Shown: piece by piece, positions 26,823-34,527 of the stretch | How positions within the stretch are numbered: position 1 is the first letter of the stretch | Layout of the letters: each line of letters opens with the position of its first letter | NCBI RefSeq assembly: GCF_038452265.1 | Contig: NZ_CP151842.1 | Span: 2,666,001-2,730,000 of the forward strand | Direction: 5' to 3' | From: Vibrio diazotrophicus | GTDB lineage: Bacteria > Pseudomonadota > Gammaproteobacteria > Enterobacterales > Vibrionaceae | Length of the DNA stretch: 64,000 nt | The notes under the pieces: model-generated | Told to the model about the DNA's origin: nothing | Databases searched by the model: none | What the model saw: only the letters and a program-made list of their open reading frames with translations | Made by a program: the position numbers and the translations under genes

Positions 26823-27626
26823 CTATTCATCAATCCGAAACAGCTCAATACTGTTTGCCCAAAGCTGAGATGCCAGTTGTTCTTTATTGGTGTCTCTCAG
26901 CGCCACCAACTCTTCTAAGACGTCAACTAAGTATTTAGGATGATTCGCCTCGCCTTGCCTGCCGGATAACGGCATGTCCGGTGCATCGGTTTCTAAAACC
27001 AGAGACTCTATCGGTAATTGACTGATCGCTTGTCGAGTTTTATTAGCTCGTGGGTAAGTAATCACTCCGCCTACACCGATTTTAAAGCCAAGGTCGATAA
27101 ATTGTCTGGCTTGTTGTTCACTGCCGGAAAATGCATGTAACACACCACCTTGAGTAAAGCGATGTTGTTTAATTAATTGCAGCAATCGGTTATGCGTTTT
27201 GCGGCTATGCAAAATGACCGGAAGACGGGCGTGTTGCGCCATGGCTAGTTGGCCAATGAAAACACGTTCTTGCAGCGAGGCATTGACCTCAACCATAGCG
27301 TCTAATCCACATTCGCCAACGGCAACACATGCGCTCTCTCGCAGTGCTAATTCATCTTCTAGCAGTTGCAACTGTTCATCGGCAAAGTGTTCAAGAAAAT
27401 AAGGATGAAAACCAAGGGCGTATCGAAGGGTTGCTGGGTATTGTGCTGCGAGATTTTTCACTCGCAGCCAATTAAAAGCACCAACAGATGGTATAAGGAT
27501 TTTATCTACCTGAGCATACGTTGCATCGGACATTTGCTCCGGAAACGATGCGGCAAACTCATCAAAATCAAAGTGGCAATGAGTGTCAAACAGCCGCAGC
27601 TTATTATTTTTCAATGTCTTTGCCAT
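26823..27626 (-). CDS. TatD family metal-dependent hydrolase (YjjV-like)
   Basis: Predicted metal-dependent deoxyribonuclease of the TatD family. From ATG 27626 it has 267 residues and begins MAKTLKNNKLRLFDTHCHFD. Metal-binding motifs are DTHCHFD near the N-terminus, GECGLDA, ILHSRKTH, HAFSG and the late LVLETDAPDMP. In-frame ATGs at 27644 and 27662 are alternatives; none has a clear ribosome-binding site. It overlaps the end of the DUF5363 gene, which suggests coupling, and belongs with yaaA to a three-gene cluster. Confidence 0.88.
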   Translation of the reverse strand: MAKTLKNNKLRLFDTHCHFDFDEFAASFPEQMSDATYAQVDKILIPSVGAFNWLRVKNLAAQYPATLRYALGFHPYFLEHFADEQLQLLEDELALRESACVAVGECGLDAMVEVNASLQERVFIGQLAMAQHARLPVILHSRKTHNRLLQLIKQHRFTQGGVLHAFSGSEQQARQFIDLGFKIGVGGVITYPRANKTRQAISQLPIESLVLETDAPDMPLSGRQGEANHPKYLVDVLEELVALRDTNKEQLASQLWANSIELFRIDE

Positions 27627-27774
27627 GAGAAGGGGCTTTATCATGGCTCGGTTCTTTATCATGAATTGGATCTTTACGATAAGGAACGCAGCAACGTTTT
27701 TGATCTGGCGTCAAGCCCATGCTTTGGCACCAATCATCATAACGTGCCAGCCATTTTTTAAACCAAGTTAGCAT
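27604..27774 (-). CDS. DUF5363 family small protein
   Basis: A 56-residue protein beginning MLTWFKKWLARYDDWCQSMG and continuing with a conserved LTPDQKRCCVPYRKDP stretch, which I recognise as DUF5363, a family of unknown function. The tail is a repeated pattern of His, Lys, Asp, Pro and Ser. The start at 27774 has GAGG five bases upstream; the longer frame to 27870 lacks this. It overlaps the tatD start by 23 bases or more. No catalytic motif is visible; the paired Cys and the basic helix are its only clear features. Confidence 0.75.
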   Translation of the reverse strand: MLTWFKKWLARYDDWCQSMGLTPDQKRCCVPYRKDPIHDKEPSHDKAPSHGKDIEK

Positions 27775-27793
27775 AACAACCTCATCTATAGGC

Positions 27794-28567
27794 TTATTGT
27801 TCTTCTCGTTTGAATACAAGCTCTGTTGCTGTCGATTCAGCGGCACAGTAGTAGTAACCAGCAGTATCAAAAGATTCTAACTGCTTCACCGACTCAATAC
27901 GGTTTTCAATAATGTAGCGTGCCATCATGCCGCGGGCTTTTTTAGCAAAGAAGCTGATCACCTTATATTGACCATTTTTGCAGTCTTTAAACACAGGAGT
28001 GATCACTTGGGCCTCTAAAGCTTTCGGTTTAACGGCTTTAAAGTATTCATTCGAAGCCAGATTGATCAGCACATTATCTTCTTGCGCGTTAATCGCTTCA
28101 TTTAGCTTATCGGTAATGATGTTGCCCCAGAACTGATAGAGATTGCTGCCACGTTCATTGCCCAGCTTAGTACCCATTTCGAGACGGTAAGGCTGCATGA
28201 GATCTAGAGGCTTCAACAAACCGTATAAGCCTGACAGCATTCGCAGATGAGTTTGCGCATAATCTAAATCCGCTTCAGACAACGTTTCTGCTTCGAGGCC
28301 TGTGTAGACGTCACCTTTGAAAGCAAAGATCGCAGGGCGAGAATTATCAGGTGTGAAGGTTTCGGTCCACTGCTCAAAGCGTGCCACGTTCAAACCAGCA
28401 ATTTTGTCACTGACTTTCATTAAGTCGGCAATATCTTGCGGAGTCAGTGTACGGCACACTTTGATTAATTCCGCTGAATGCGAAGTCAACTCTGGCTGGG
28501 TAAAGCGCGTTGTTGGCAATGGAGATTCATAATCCAATGTTTTTGCTGGAGAGACCACGATAAGCAT
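27794..28567 (-). CDS. yaaA: Peroxide stress protein YaaA
   Basis: DUF328/UPF0246 protein that in E. coli limits free iron during hydrogen peroxide stress. From ATG 28567, preceded by AAAGGAAACC, it has 257 residues and begins MLIVVSPAKTLDYESPLP, the canonical N-terminus. Other conserved parts are FKGDVYTGL, LSGLYGLLKPLDLMQPYRLEMGT and FFAKKARGMMARYI. The frame upstream to 28651 is not family-like. It is the first gene of the yaaA-DUF5363-tatD cluster. Confidence 0.93.
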   Translation of the reverse strand: MLIVVSPAKTLDYESPLPTTRFTQPELTSHSAELIKVCRTLTPQDIADLMKVSDKIAGLNVARFEQWTETFTPDNSRPAIFAFKGDVYTGLEAETLSEADLDYAQTHLRMLSGLYGLLKPLDLMQPYRLEMGTKLGNERGSNLYQFWGNIITDKLNEAINAQEDNVLINLASNEYFKAVKPKALEAQVITPVFKDCKNGQYKVISFFAKKARGMMARYIIENRIESVKQLESFDTAGYYYCAAESTATELVFKREEQ

Positions 28568-28629
28568 AAGGTTTCCTTTGTAAATTCTGTTGAGCTGACT
28601 TTTATAGCTTTTGAACGATAGCTTACAAA

Positions 28630-28658
28630 AAAAGCCATGCAGTGTCTGCATGGCTTTT
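28630..28658 (-). terminator. Terminator after the alanine symporter gene
   Basis: A 13-bp perfect stem (AAAAGCCATGCAG with CTGCATGGCTTTT) and 3-base loop, with an A tract giving a T run on the minus strand. Confidence 0.88.
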
Positions 28659-28693
28659 CCAATCTATAACATCGGTACTATCTATTAGTGTAC

Positions 28694-30133
28694 TTAGTTT
28701 GCTTTATTCGACTTCGATTGATCCCAGATTCCGTCTTCAAGTTGAGTTTTTAGTTCTGGGTAGTCATTGGCATTAAAAGTCGGTACTTTGCCCGCGTCTA
28801 GCTGACGGTTGTAGTCTTTCGCAAGCTTAATTACGGTTCCAGACAGAAGCAGAATCGCAATCAAGTTAACAATCGCCATCAAACCCATAGAAACATCGGC
28901 CATAGCCCAAACCGTAGGCAGTGTCGCTAACGCACCAAACATCACCATACTTAAGAAAATCAGACGAAATACAACTAAACCTTTCTTGTTATTGTGCTCA
29001 AGGAATATCAGGTTCGTTTCCGCATATGAATAGTTCGCAATGATTGAGGTGAAGGCAAAGAAGAAAATCGCCATCGCAATAAACACCCCGCCCCAATCAC
29101 CGACTTGTGAACTGAGTGCACGTTGCGTTAGTTCGATACCTGTAATTTCACCGTGCGGAACATATTCACCAGACACTAGGATGATCGCCATGGTCGCTGA
29201 ACAGATCACGATGGTATCGACAAATACGCCCAGCATTTGCACATAACCTTGAGACGCAGGGTGTGGAGGATAAGGCGTTGCCGAAGCCGCCGCATTCGGA
29301 GCAGAACCCATACCCGCTTCGTTTGAGAACAATCCACGTTTAACACCGTTGATCATTGCCTGTGCAATCGCATAACCAAGGCCACCAGCGGCAGCTTGTT
29401 CAAAACCGAAAGCACTTTTAATGATCAGAGAGAATACAGCAGGTACTTTCTCTATGTTCATGAACACAACCACAAGCGCAATCGCTAAGTAGGCAATTGC
29501 CATAAATGGAACGATAAGCTCAGCGGTACGTGCAATTTTACGAATACCACCGAAAATAACGAAGGCGGTAAGTAGCACAATACCTACCCCCACCATCATT
29601 GGATCAAAGCCAAATGCATTGCTCATCGCATTTGAAATCGAGTTTGCTTGTACTGCGTTAAACACCAATCCGAATGCAATGATAAGGAAGATTGAGAAAA
29701 GAACGCCCATCCAGCGCATACCCAAGCCTTTCTCCATGTAATAAGCAGGACCACCACGGTAGTTGCCGTCCTTATCACGTGACTTATAAAGCTGAGCAAG
29801 AGTACTTTCTGCAAATGATGTCGCCATGCCTAGCATTGCAGTCATCCACATCCAGAAGATTGCACCAGGGCCACCAACGGTTAATGCAACCGCAACACCG
29901 GCCATGTTGCCTGTACCTACGCGAGCAGCAAGACTGGTACAAAGAGCTTGAAAAGAGGAGATACCAGCATTGTCAGCTTTACGGCTGTTTCTCAGCACAC
30001 TGAACATGTGCCCAAAATGGCGAAATTGGATGAAGCCTAAACGCAATGTGAAGTAAATACCGACACCAACAAGGAGATACACCAGTATCGATCCCCAAAG
30101 CAGGTCGTTCATTAAGTTAATTAAGTCTGTCAC
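28694..30133 (-). CDS. Sodium:alanine symporter (AGCS family)
   Basis: Inner-membrane amino-acid:cation symporter of the alanine/glycine family (DagA-like), 479 residues with about ten or eleven membrane segments. AGCS signatures visible are LAARVGTGNMAGVAVA, GGPGAIFWMWMTA and GLFSNEAGMGSAPNAAASA. The substrate is probably alanine or glycine. It is a single-gene unit with its own terminator. No glycine riboswitch was found in its long upstream region. Confidence 0.9.
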   Translation of the reverse strand: MTDLINLMNDLLWGSILVYLLVGVGIYFTLRLGFIQFRHFGHMFSVLRNSRKADNAGISSFQALCTSLAARVGTGNMAGVAVALTVGGPGAIFWMWMTAMLGMATSFAESTLAQLYKSRDKDGNYRGGPAYYMEKGLGMRWMGVLFSIFLIIAFGLVFNAVQANSISNAMSNAFGFDPMMVGVGIVLLTAFVIFGGIRKIARTAELIVPFMAIAYLAIALVVVFMNIEKVPAVFSLIIKSAFGFEQAAAGGLGYAIAQAMINGVKRGLFSNEAGMGSAPNAAASATPYPPHPASQGYVQMLGVFVDTIVICSATMAIILVSGEYVPHGEITGIELTQRALSSQVGDWGGVFIAMAIFFFAFTSIIANYSYAETNLIFLEHNNKKGLVVFRLIFLSMVMFGALATLPTVWAMADVSMGLMAIVNLIAILLLSGTVIKLAKDYNRQLDAGKVPTFNANDYPELKTQLEDGIWDQSKSNKAN

Positions 30134-30809
30134 AAAAACCTCTAAAAAGAGTAAGTATTAGAACCTGAAAATAAAAGTTAGCACTTTAACTACACGCTCG
30201 CTGGCTGCGATTTGCTTTTATAATGGTGTGTAGTTCAGGAGAATGGCGACACCTAATCGGTTTAGGTATCTATATGATGGGCGAGAATGATGCAGGCAGG
30301 GTTGTTAAAAATCAATATGAGTGAAGTTGCACTTGTGAGAATCCATCAACGCTATTCGCACAAACAACCCCAAGCACACACCACACAAATAAAACATTAT
30401 CGTTACATTAATTAAACATCATTCCACTCATCAAACTTAGCTGATACACAATAAGTTAAAGCCACGTTACCCCCTAAAGCTCTATATGCCCCATCACAAA
30501 ATGAGTTCACATTGCGCAAGTTGAAACATTTAGAAACTTAGCGAGCAAATATCAACCAACCGTGAATCCCTCGGTCTGGGTTGATAACCTTTTCTTAACA
30601 TCAGCCAATTATCAATAAATAAGAAACACGGTATCCAACCGGTTAAATAACAACCAACCCAATGCTAACAAAGTTTATATTCCTAGAAGAAATCCATAAA
30701 AATTTCATATCAATGAAACAAATGAGAAATAAATCATAGTTATTGTCCTTAAAAATATGATATTTAGAAAAAACTCCAGGAAAGGAGACAACCAGAAAGA
30801 GGCTTGCTT
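30134..30809. other. Long intergenic region between the symporter and DUF3545 genes
   Basis: About 675 AT-rich bases with no credible ORF. It must contain the divergent promoters. The only striking structure is an extended hairpin at 30550-30586, listed separately. Confidence 0.6.
30550..30586. repeat. Extended inverted repeat in the intergenic region
   Basis: Outer stem TATCAACC with GGTTGATA encloses an inner ACCG/CGGT pairing. On the plus strand it is followed within a few bases by a T-rich segment. It could be a terminator of a small RNA or an interspersed palindrome; no gene is attached to it. Confidence 0.4.
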
Positions 30810-30998
30810 ATGGATGACTTGCACTTCGATGAACTGTTAGATGCACAGATCGCAAAGCTCCGCACAAATGCGAGTAGCAGAGCGAAACCAGCTAAAAGGA
30901 TGTGGCGTGAGATAGAAGCTATACGAGATCGAAAACGGTTGGAAAGAGAGTTATTAGAAATGGATGTCTGTCTAGAACTTGATGACCTCAAATTATAA
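30810..30998 (+). CDS. DUF3545 family small protein
   Basis: A 62-residue, highly charged, probably helical protein beginning MDDLHFDELLDAQIAKLRT with a central KPAKRMWREIEAIRDRKRL segment, which I recognise as DUF3545, a marine gammaproteobacterial family of unknown function. The ATG at 30810 has AGAGG seven bases upstream; a TTG six bases earlier is less likely. No membrane segment or signal peptide is present. It is a single-gene unit closed by a strong terminator. Confidence 0.8.
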   Translation: MDDLHFDELLDAQIAKLRTNASSRAKPAKRMWREIEAIRDRKRLERELLEMDVCLELDDLKL

Positions 30999-31000
30999 AT

Positions 31001-31030
31001 AGAAGAGGCGCCTTTATTGGCGCCTCTTCT
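31001..31030. terminator. Terminator after the DUF3545 gene
   Basis: A perfect 12-bp stem (AGAAGAGGCGCC with GGCGCCTCTTCT) and 6-base loop, two bases after the stop codon and followed by a pyrimidine-rich tail. It may also serve the convergent hemerythrin gene. Confidence 0.8.
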
Positions 31031-31080
31031 CGTTTCTTCACTCAGACTTTTTACTACTTAGCTTATTTTTACGACTTAGC

Positions 31081-31632
31081 TTAGTTGCATTCTGTTTCGC
31101 TTTTTCTTACTCGACGAGCAAGCTGAGCGTATCTTTCCGCAATGGTTGATCCAAATACAGGGTCATCTTCATTGCAATTCCACTCAGATTCTACCTTCTG
31201 CCAATCTGCGACGCTAAAAGTCCGATTAATCAGCGGTAAAACCGTTTGCTCTTCCATTTCTAAATGTTGACGCTGTGAATTAATGAATTGCTCCAACTGC
31301 TCCATGAATACATCTTGAGGAACAACTGCATCATTTAAGATCATCTCAACGGTATTCAAAAACTCATGGGTTGATTTGGATAATTGAGCATGTTCTTTTT
31401 CTAAATCCGATACTTCTTCATGCTCTCCATAGTGCTGAATGTAATGCCGATAAAGAATGTCTTCTTTAGGGTGATGGACACTTTCAGAATGCCTTGAAAG
31501 ATAATCCACAATCTCCTTAACGAGGCTGTAGTTAATCGGTTTTTCGTCTTTAAGAAGCTGTAACTTTCCGCGCAAAATAGCCAACAGTCGAGTCATGTAT
31601 CCATGTTCACGTCTGATTCTTTCAATCATCAT
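31081..31632 (-). CDS. Hemerythrin domain-containing protein
   Basis: A 183-residue all-helical protein of the HHE/hemerythrin family, which bind a di-iron centre and sense or carry oxygen or nitric oxide. Candidate iron ligands are His10 in REHGYM, the SVHHPKED motif (H-H-P-x-E), the EKEHAQL motif, and HLEMEEQTVLP (H-x-x-x-E). This is the spacing of the family. A ribosome-binding GGGAGA precedes the ATG by six bases. Its exact role is unknown; it stands as a single gene between DUF3545 and ung. Confidence 0.88.
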   Translation of the reverse strand: MMIERIRREHGYMTRLLAILRGKLQLLKDEKPINYSLVKEIVDYLSRHSESVHHPKEDILYRHYIQHYGEHEEVSDLEKEHAQLSKSTHEFLNTVEMILNDAVVPQDVFMEQLEQFINSQRQHLEMEEQTVLPLINRTFSVADWQKVESEWNCNEDDPVFGSTIAERYAQLARRVRKSETECN

Positions 31633-31738
31633 TGTGCGTCTCCCTTACACAGTCATGTAGGTAAAGTCTATATAAGGAATGACTAATCCGCTTTGATTTT
31701 GGTCGAAAAAACAGCAATACGAACAACCATTCATCACA

Positions 31739-32425
31739 TCATTGATTCGAATCAAGAGTTGGTTGCCAATCAATTGGCATTTGCCCTAACTGTTTGAGTA
31801 TCTGATTTGTTTGCGAAAAATGCTTACAGCCTAAGAATCCTCGATGCGCTGATAACGGCGAAGGATGAGGAGCCATAAGTACATGATGCTTACTTCTATC
31901 TATCATCTGCCCCTTTTTCTGCGCATGAGATCCCCAAAGAAGGAAGATCACGCCTTGACGATGTTGGTTTAACGCATCAATTACACGGTCCGTGAACGTT
32001 TCCCAACCCGTTTTAGCATGTGAATGTGCTTTCCCCTGCTCTACCGTTAAAACAGTATTGAGCAACAAGACGCCCTGATCCGCCCAGCTTTTTAAATAGC
32101 CATGATTCGGGATCTGAAAGCCGTCAATATCTTGAGCCAGTTCTTTATACATATTCACCAGAGAAGGAGGCGTTTTCACTCCCGGTAAAACAGAAAAGCA
32201 CAAGCCATGCGCCTGATTAGGCCCATGATAAGGGTCTTGTCCGAGGATAACGACTTTAACGTCATCAAACTCAGTAAAACGAAATGCATTAAACACATCT
32301 TTAGCAGGCGGGAAAATGACTTTACCAGCGGCTCGCTCAGCTTCGACAAACTTCAGCGTTTGCTGGAAATATTCTTGTTCTTTCTCTAGACCAATGACAT
32401 CGTGCCAAGTCAAGGAATGGCTCAT
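31739..32425 (-). CDS. ung: Uracil-DNA glycosylase
   Basis: Family 1 UDG that removes uracil from DNA at the start of base-excision repair. It has 228 residues. The catalytic aspartate lies in GQDPYHGPNQAHGLCFSV, and the catalytic histidine with the DNA-intercalating leucine loop lies in HPSPLSAHRGFLG; the uracil-contacting segment LLWGSHAQKKG is also present. It is followed on the same strand by the hemerythrin gene, and nfo, another base-excision gene, lies upstream on the same strand. Confidence 0.96.
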   Translation of the reverse strand: MSHSLTWHDVIGLEKEQEYFQQTLKFVEAERAAGKVIFPPAKDVFNAFRFTEFDDVKVVILGQDPYHGPNQAHGLCFSVLPGVKTPPSLVNMYKELAQDIDGFQIPNHGYLKSWADQGVLLLNTVLTVEQGKAHSHAKTGWETFTDRVIDALNQHRQGVIFLLWGSHAQKKGQMIDRSKHHVLMAPHPSPLSAHRGFLGCKHFSQTNQILKQLGQMPIDWQPTLDSNQ

Positions 32426-32840
32426 AACAGCTCCTGAGTATAAAAATAATTGCTTTATCTTATACCCACGAGCACAAAGTTGCAGCCAGACAGCTCTCGT
32501 AAAATCGAATACGACATCCCTGAAACCTCAGATTTTGGTCAAGAATGTCGTAAACAATTCACAAATGTCATCAACACAACAACCAAGATTTCATCTTACC
32601 GACCAACAGCAGTTCTCATCAGTAAGCCTTACTTGCAATGAGATTTACTTGGTTGCGGTGAACGATGGTGGCCTCTACCTGTTACATGCCGATTAGGCAC
32701 TGGCATACGGGCAGCAGGTCGAGCACTGAATGATGAGGTAACACAAACTGAAGAGAACATAATTGGGCATCCTTCTTTACAACGTTTCATGAAAACGTCA
32801 TGAGAAAAGCATGCCAATATCGTGATCTCAAACGAACAAT
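32426..32840. other. Intergenic region between ung and nfo
   Basis: About 415 bases. Plus-strand frames at 32566-32697 and then, in a shifted frame, to about 32802 look somewhat protein-like but have no ribosome-binding site and match nothing I know. They may be remnants of a lost gene or chance. No terminator was identified for nfo here. Confidence 0.4.
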
Positions 32841-33716
32841 TTATACACTTAAATGGTGATCGCGCATTGTTTGGATCTCTAAATGCCAAATATCAGGATC
32901 AATTGTTTCTAAAATCAATGGGATATTATCAAAACGAGGATCTTTAGAGATGTATTCAAAGCAATCCCAACCGATCTCACCTTTGCCCAATGAATGGTGG
33001 CGATCCAGCTTACTGCCTAGTCCACCTTTTGAGTCATTAATATGCATTGCTCTTAAATAGTGCATACCGACAACACGATCAAACTCCGCAAAAGTAGCTT
33101 CACAAGCGGCAAAGCTACTTAAATCGTAGCCAGCGGCAAAGGTGTGGCAAGTATCGAGGCAAACACCGACACGAGATTTGTCTTCTACTTGATCAATGAT
33201 TGCCGCCAAGTGTTCAAAGCGCCAGCCTAAGTTCGTTCCTTGCCCTGCTGTATTCTCGATAACAGCAATCACATCAGGTACAGCTTTATGAGCAAGGTTG
33301 ATTGACTCTGCAATAGTCGCAAGGCACTGCTCTTCAGACACCAGTTTTAAATGGCTCCCCGGATGAAAGTTCAGCAGTTTCAATCCTAGCTGATTGCAAC
33401 GCTCCATCTCATCAATAAATGCTGCACGCGATTTTTCCAACTTCTCTTCTTCAGGCGCGCCCAAGTTAATTAAGTATGAGTCGTGAGGCAAAATATAGTC
33501 AGCAGAGAAACCTAAACGCTGACATTGCTCTTTGAAACGTCTTATTGTTGACGCTTCTAGTGGCTTCGCTACCCATTGACGCTGATTTTTAGTGAAGATA
33601 GCAAACGCGTTTGCACCAATCTCTTTTGCTCTTAATGGCGCCTGATCGACGCCACCAGCAGCGGAAACATGAGCACCAATATATTTGTTGCCAAGAGGCT
33701 TTACTTCTTTTGTCAT
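32841..33716 (-). CDS. nfo: Endonuclease IV
   Basis: Zinc-dependent AP endonuclease that cuts 5' of abasic sites. It has 291 residues and a TIM barrel. Metal-binding segments recognised are GAHVSAAGG (N-terminal His), LLNFHPGSH, VIENTAGQGTNLG, GVCLDTCHTFAAGYDL, HINDSKGGLGSKLDRHHSLGKGEIG, and PLILETIDPD. It starts MTKEVKPLGNKYIG. Together with ung it gives a base-excision-repair pair, although about 400 bases separate them. Confidence 0.96.
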   Translation of the reverse strand: MTKEVKPLGNKYIGAHVSAAGGVDQAPLRAKEIGANAFAIFTKNQRQWVAKPLEASTIRRFKEQCQRLGFSADYILPHDSYLINLGAPEEEKLEKSRAAFIDEMERCNQLGLKLLNFHPGSHLKLVSEEQCLATIAESINLAHKAVPDVIAVIENTAGQGTNLGWRFEHLAAIIDQVEDKSRVGVCLDTCHTFAAGYDLSSFAACEATFAEFDRVVGMHYLRAMHINDSKGGLGSKLDRHHSLGKGEIGWDCFEYISKDPRFDNIPLILETIDPDIWHLEIQTMRDHHLSV

Positions 33717-33888
33717 TTAATCACTTTCTACTTTCAAATTGGCTTTTATAACTTACTGATTTGTTCTAGTTAGCTTGTTCTAGCACGTTAAAATGTAGTT
33801 TTATTACCACAAATAGAACAAAACTTGACCATGAAATATTTTTTAATAGTTAAAATTTAATTGAATAATTATATTTATTAAACACTTA

Positions 33889-33902
33889 TTGATTAACATC
33901 AA
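33889..33902 (+). promoter_or_regulatory. Upstream FNR box of grcA
   Basis: TTGAT-taac-ATCAA is a perfect match to the FNR consensus TTGAT-N4-ATCAA. Its centre is 53 bases upstream of the second box. Confidence 0.85.
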
Positions 33903-33941
33903 TTTATTCACCTTAAACTAATTAAGGTTTTATGTTGTTTT

Positions 33942-33955
33942 TTGACCTATATCAA
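33942..33955 (+). promoter_or_regulatory. Downstream FNR box of grcA
   Basis: TTGAC-ctat-ATCAA differs from the FNR consensus at one base. Its centre lies about 43 bases before the start predicted from a TATAAT at 33980-33985, the position of a class II activator site. Confidence 0.85.
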
Positions 33956-33979
33956 TACTATAATTATGGATATAAAATA

Positions 33980-33985
33980 TATAAT
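33980..33985 (+). promoter_or_regulatory. Candidate grcA -10 element
   Basis: Perfect TATAAT placed about 25 bases after the downstream FNR box, consistent with FNR-activated transcription starting near 33992. Another TATAAT at 33959-33964 is too close to the FNR box. Confidence 0.6.
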
Positions 33986-34051
33986 ACGAAGCTCAACAAT
34001 AATTACGAAATTTAACACCAATAAATACCACTGAAAGTGGACTAGGAGATA

Positions 34052-34432
34052 TTGATGATCCAAGGTATCCAAATCACTAAAGCAGCTAATGATGACCTAC
34101 TTAACTCTATTTGGCTAATCGATAGTGAAACAAACGAAGCTCGTTGTGTTGCAGCAACTGGTAGCTACTCAGAAGATCAAGTTGTTCCAGTATCTGACCT
34201 TGGCGAGTACGAAAGCCGTGAAGTGGCTATCGAAACAACTCCAAAAATTGAAGGTGGTCAACACCTAAACGTTAACGTTCTTAAGCGTGAAACGTTGGAA
34301 GATGCCGTTGCTCATCCAGAGAAATACCCACAGCTAACTATCCGTGTATCAGGATACGCTGTTCGTTTTAACTCTCTAACTCCAGAGCAACAACGCGACG
34401 TTATCGCTCGTACTTTTACTGAATCTCTATAA
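34052..34432 (+). CDS. grcA: Autonomous glycyl radical cofactor GrcA
   Basis: Small glycyl-radical protein (YfiD) that substitutes for the damaged C-terminal part of pyruvate formate-lyase and restores its activity after oxygen exposure. It has 126 residues. The C-terminal RVSGYAVRFNSLTPEQQRDV contains the radical-bearing Gly100, as in pyruvate formate-lyase. AGGAG lies before the ATG. Two FNR boxes upstream indicate induction when oxygen is low. A strong terminator follows. Confidence 0.96.
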   Translation: MMIQGIQITKAANDDLLNSIWLIDSETNEARCVAATGSYSEDQVVPVSDLGEYESREVAIETTPKIEGGQHLNVNVLKRETLEDAVAHPEKYPQLTIRVSGYAVRFNSLTPEQQRDVIARTFTESL

Positions 34433-34448
34433 TTCAGTTTCGCAAATT

Positions 34449-34484
34449 AAAAAAGCGGTGCTCTTACAGTAGCACCGCTTTTTT
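34449..34484. terminator. Terminator between grcA and thrC
   Basis: A 14-bp perfect stem (AAAAAAGCGGTGCT with AGCACCGCTTTTTT) and 8-base loop between convergent genes; A and T tracts make it usable in both directions. Confidence 0.9.
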
Positions 34485-34527
34485 ATGCTTTGTTGGTAGA
34501 GAGTCAGTAATGATTCTCTACCTTGTA

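Noticed and set aside
30134..30300. Glycine riboswitch upstream of the alanine/glycine-type symporter
   Set aside because: No conserved glycine-aptamer segments could be found on the minus strand.
32629..32889. 86-codon minus-strand frame between ung and nfo
   Set aside because: It starts inside nfo on the same strand in another frame, without a ribosome-binding site or recognisable domain.
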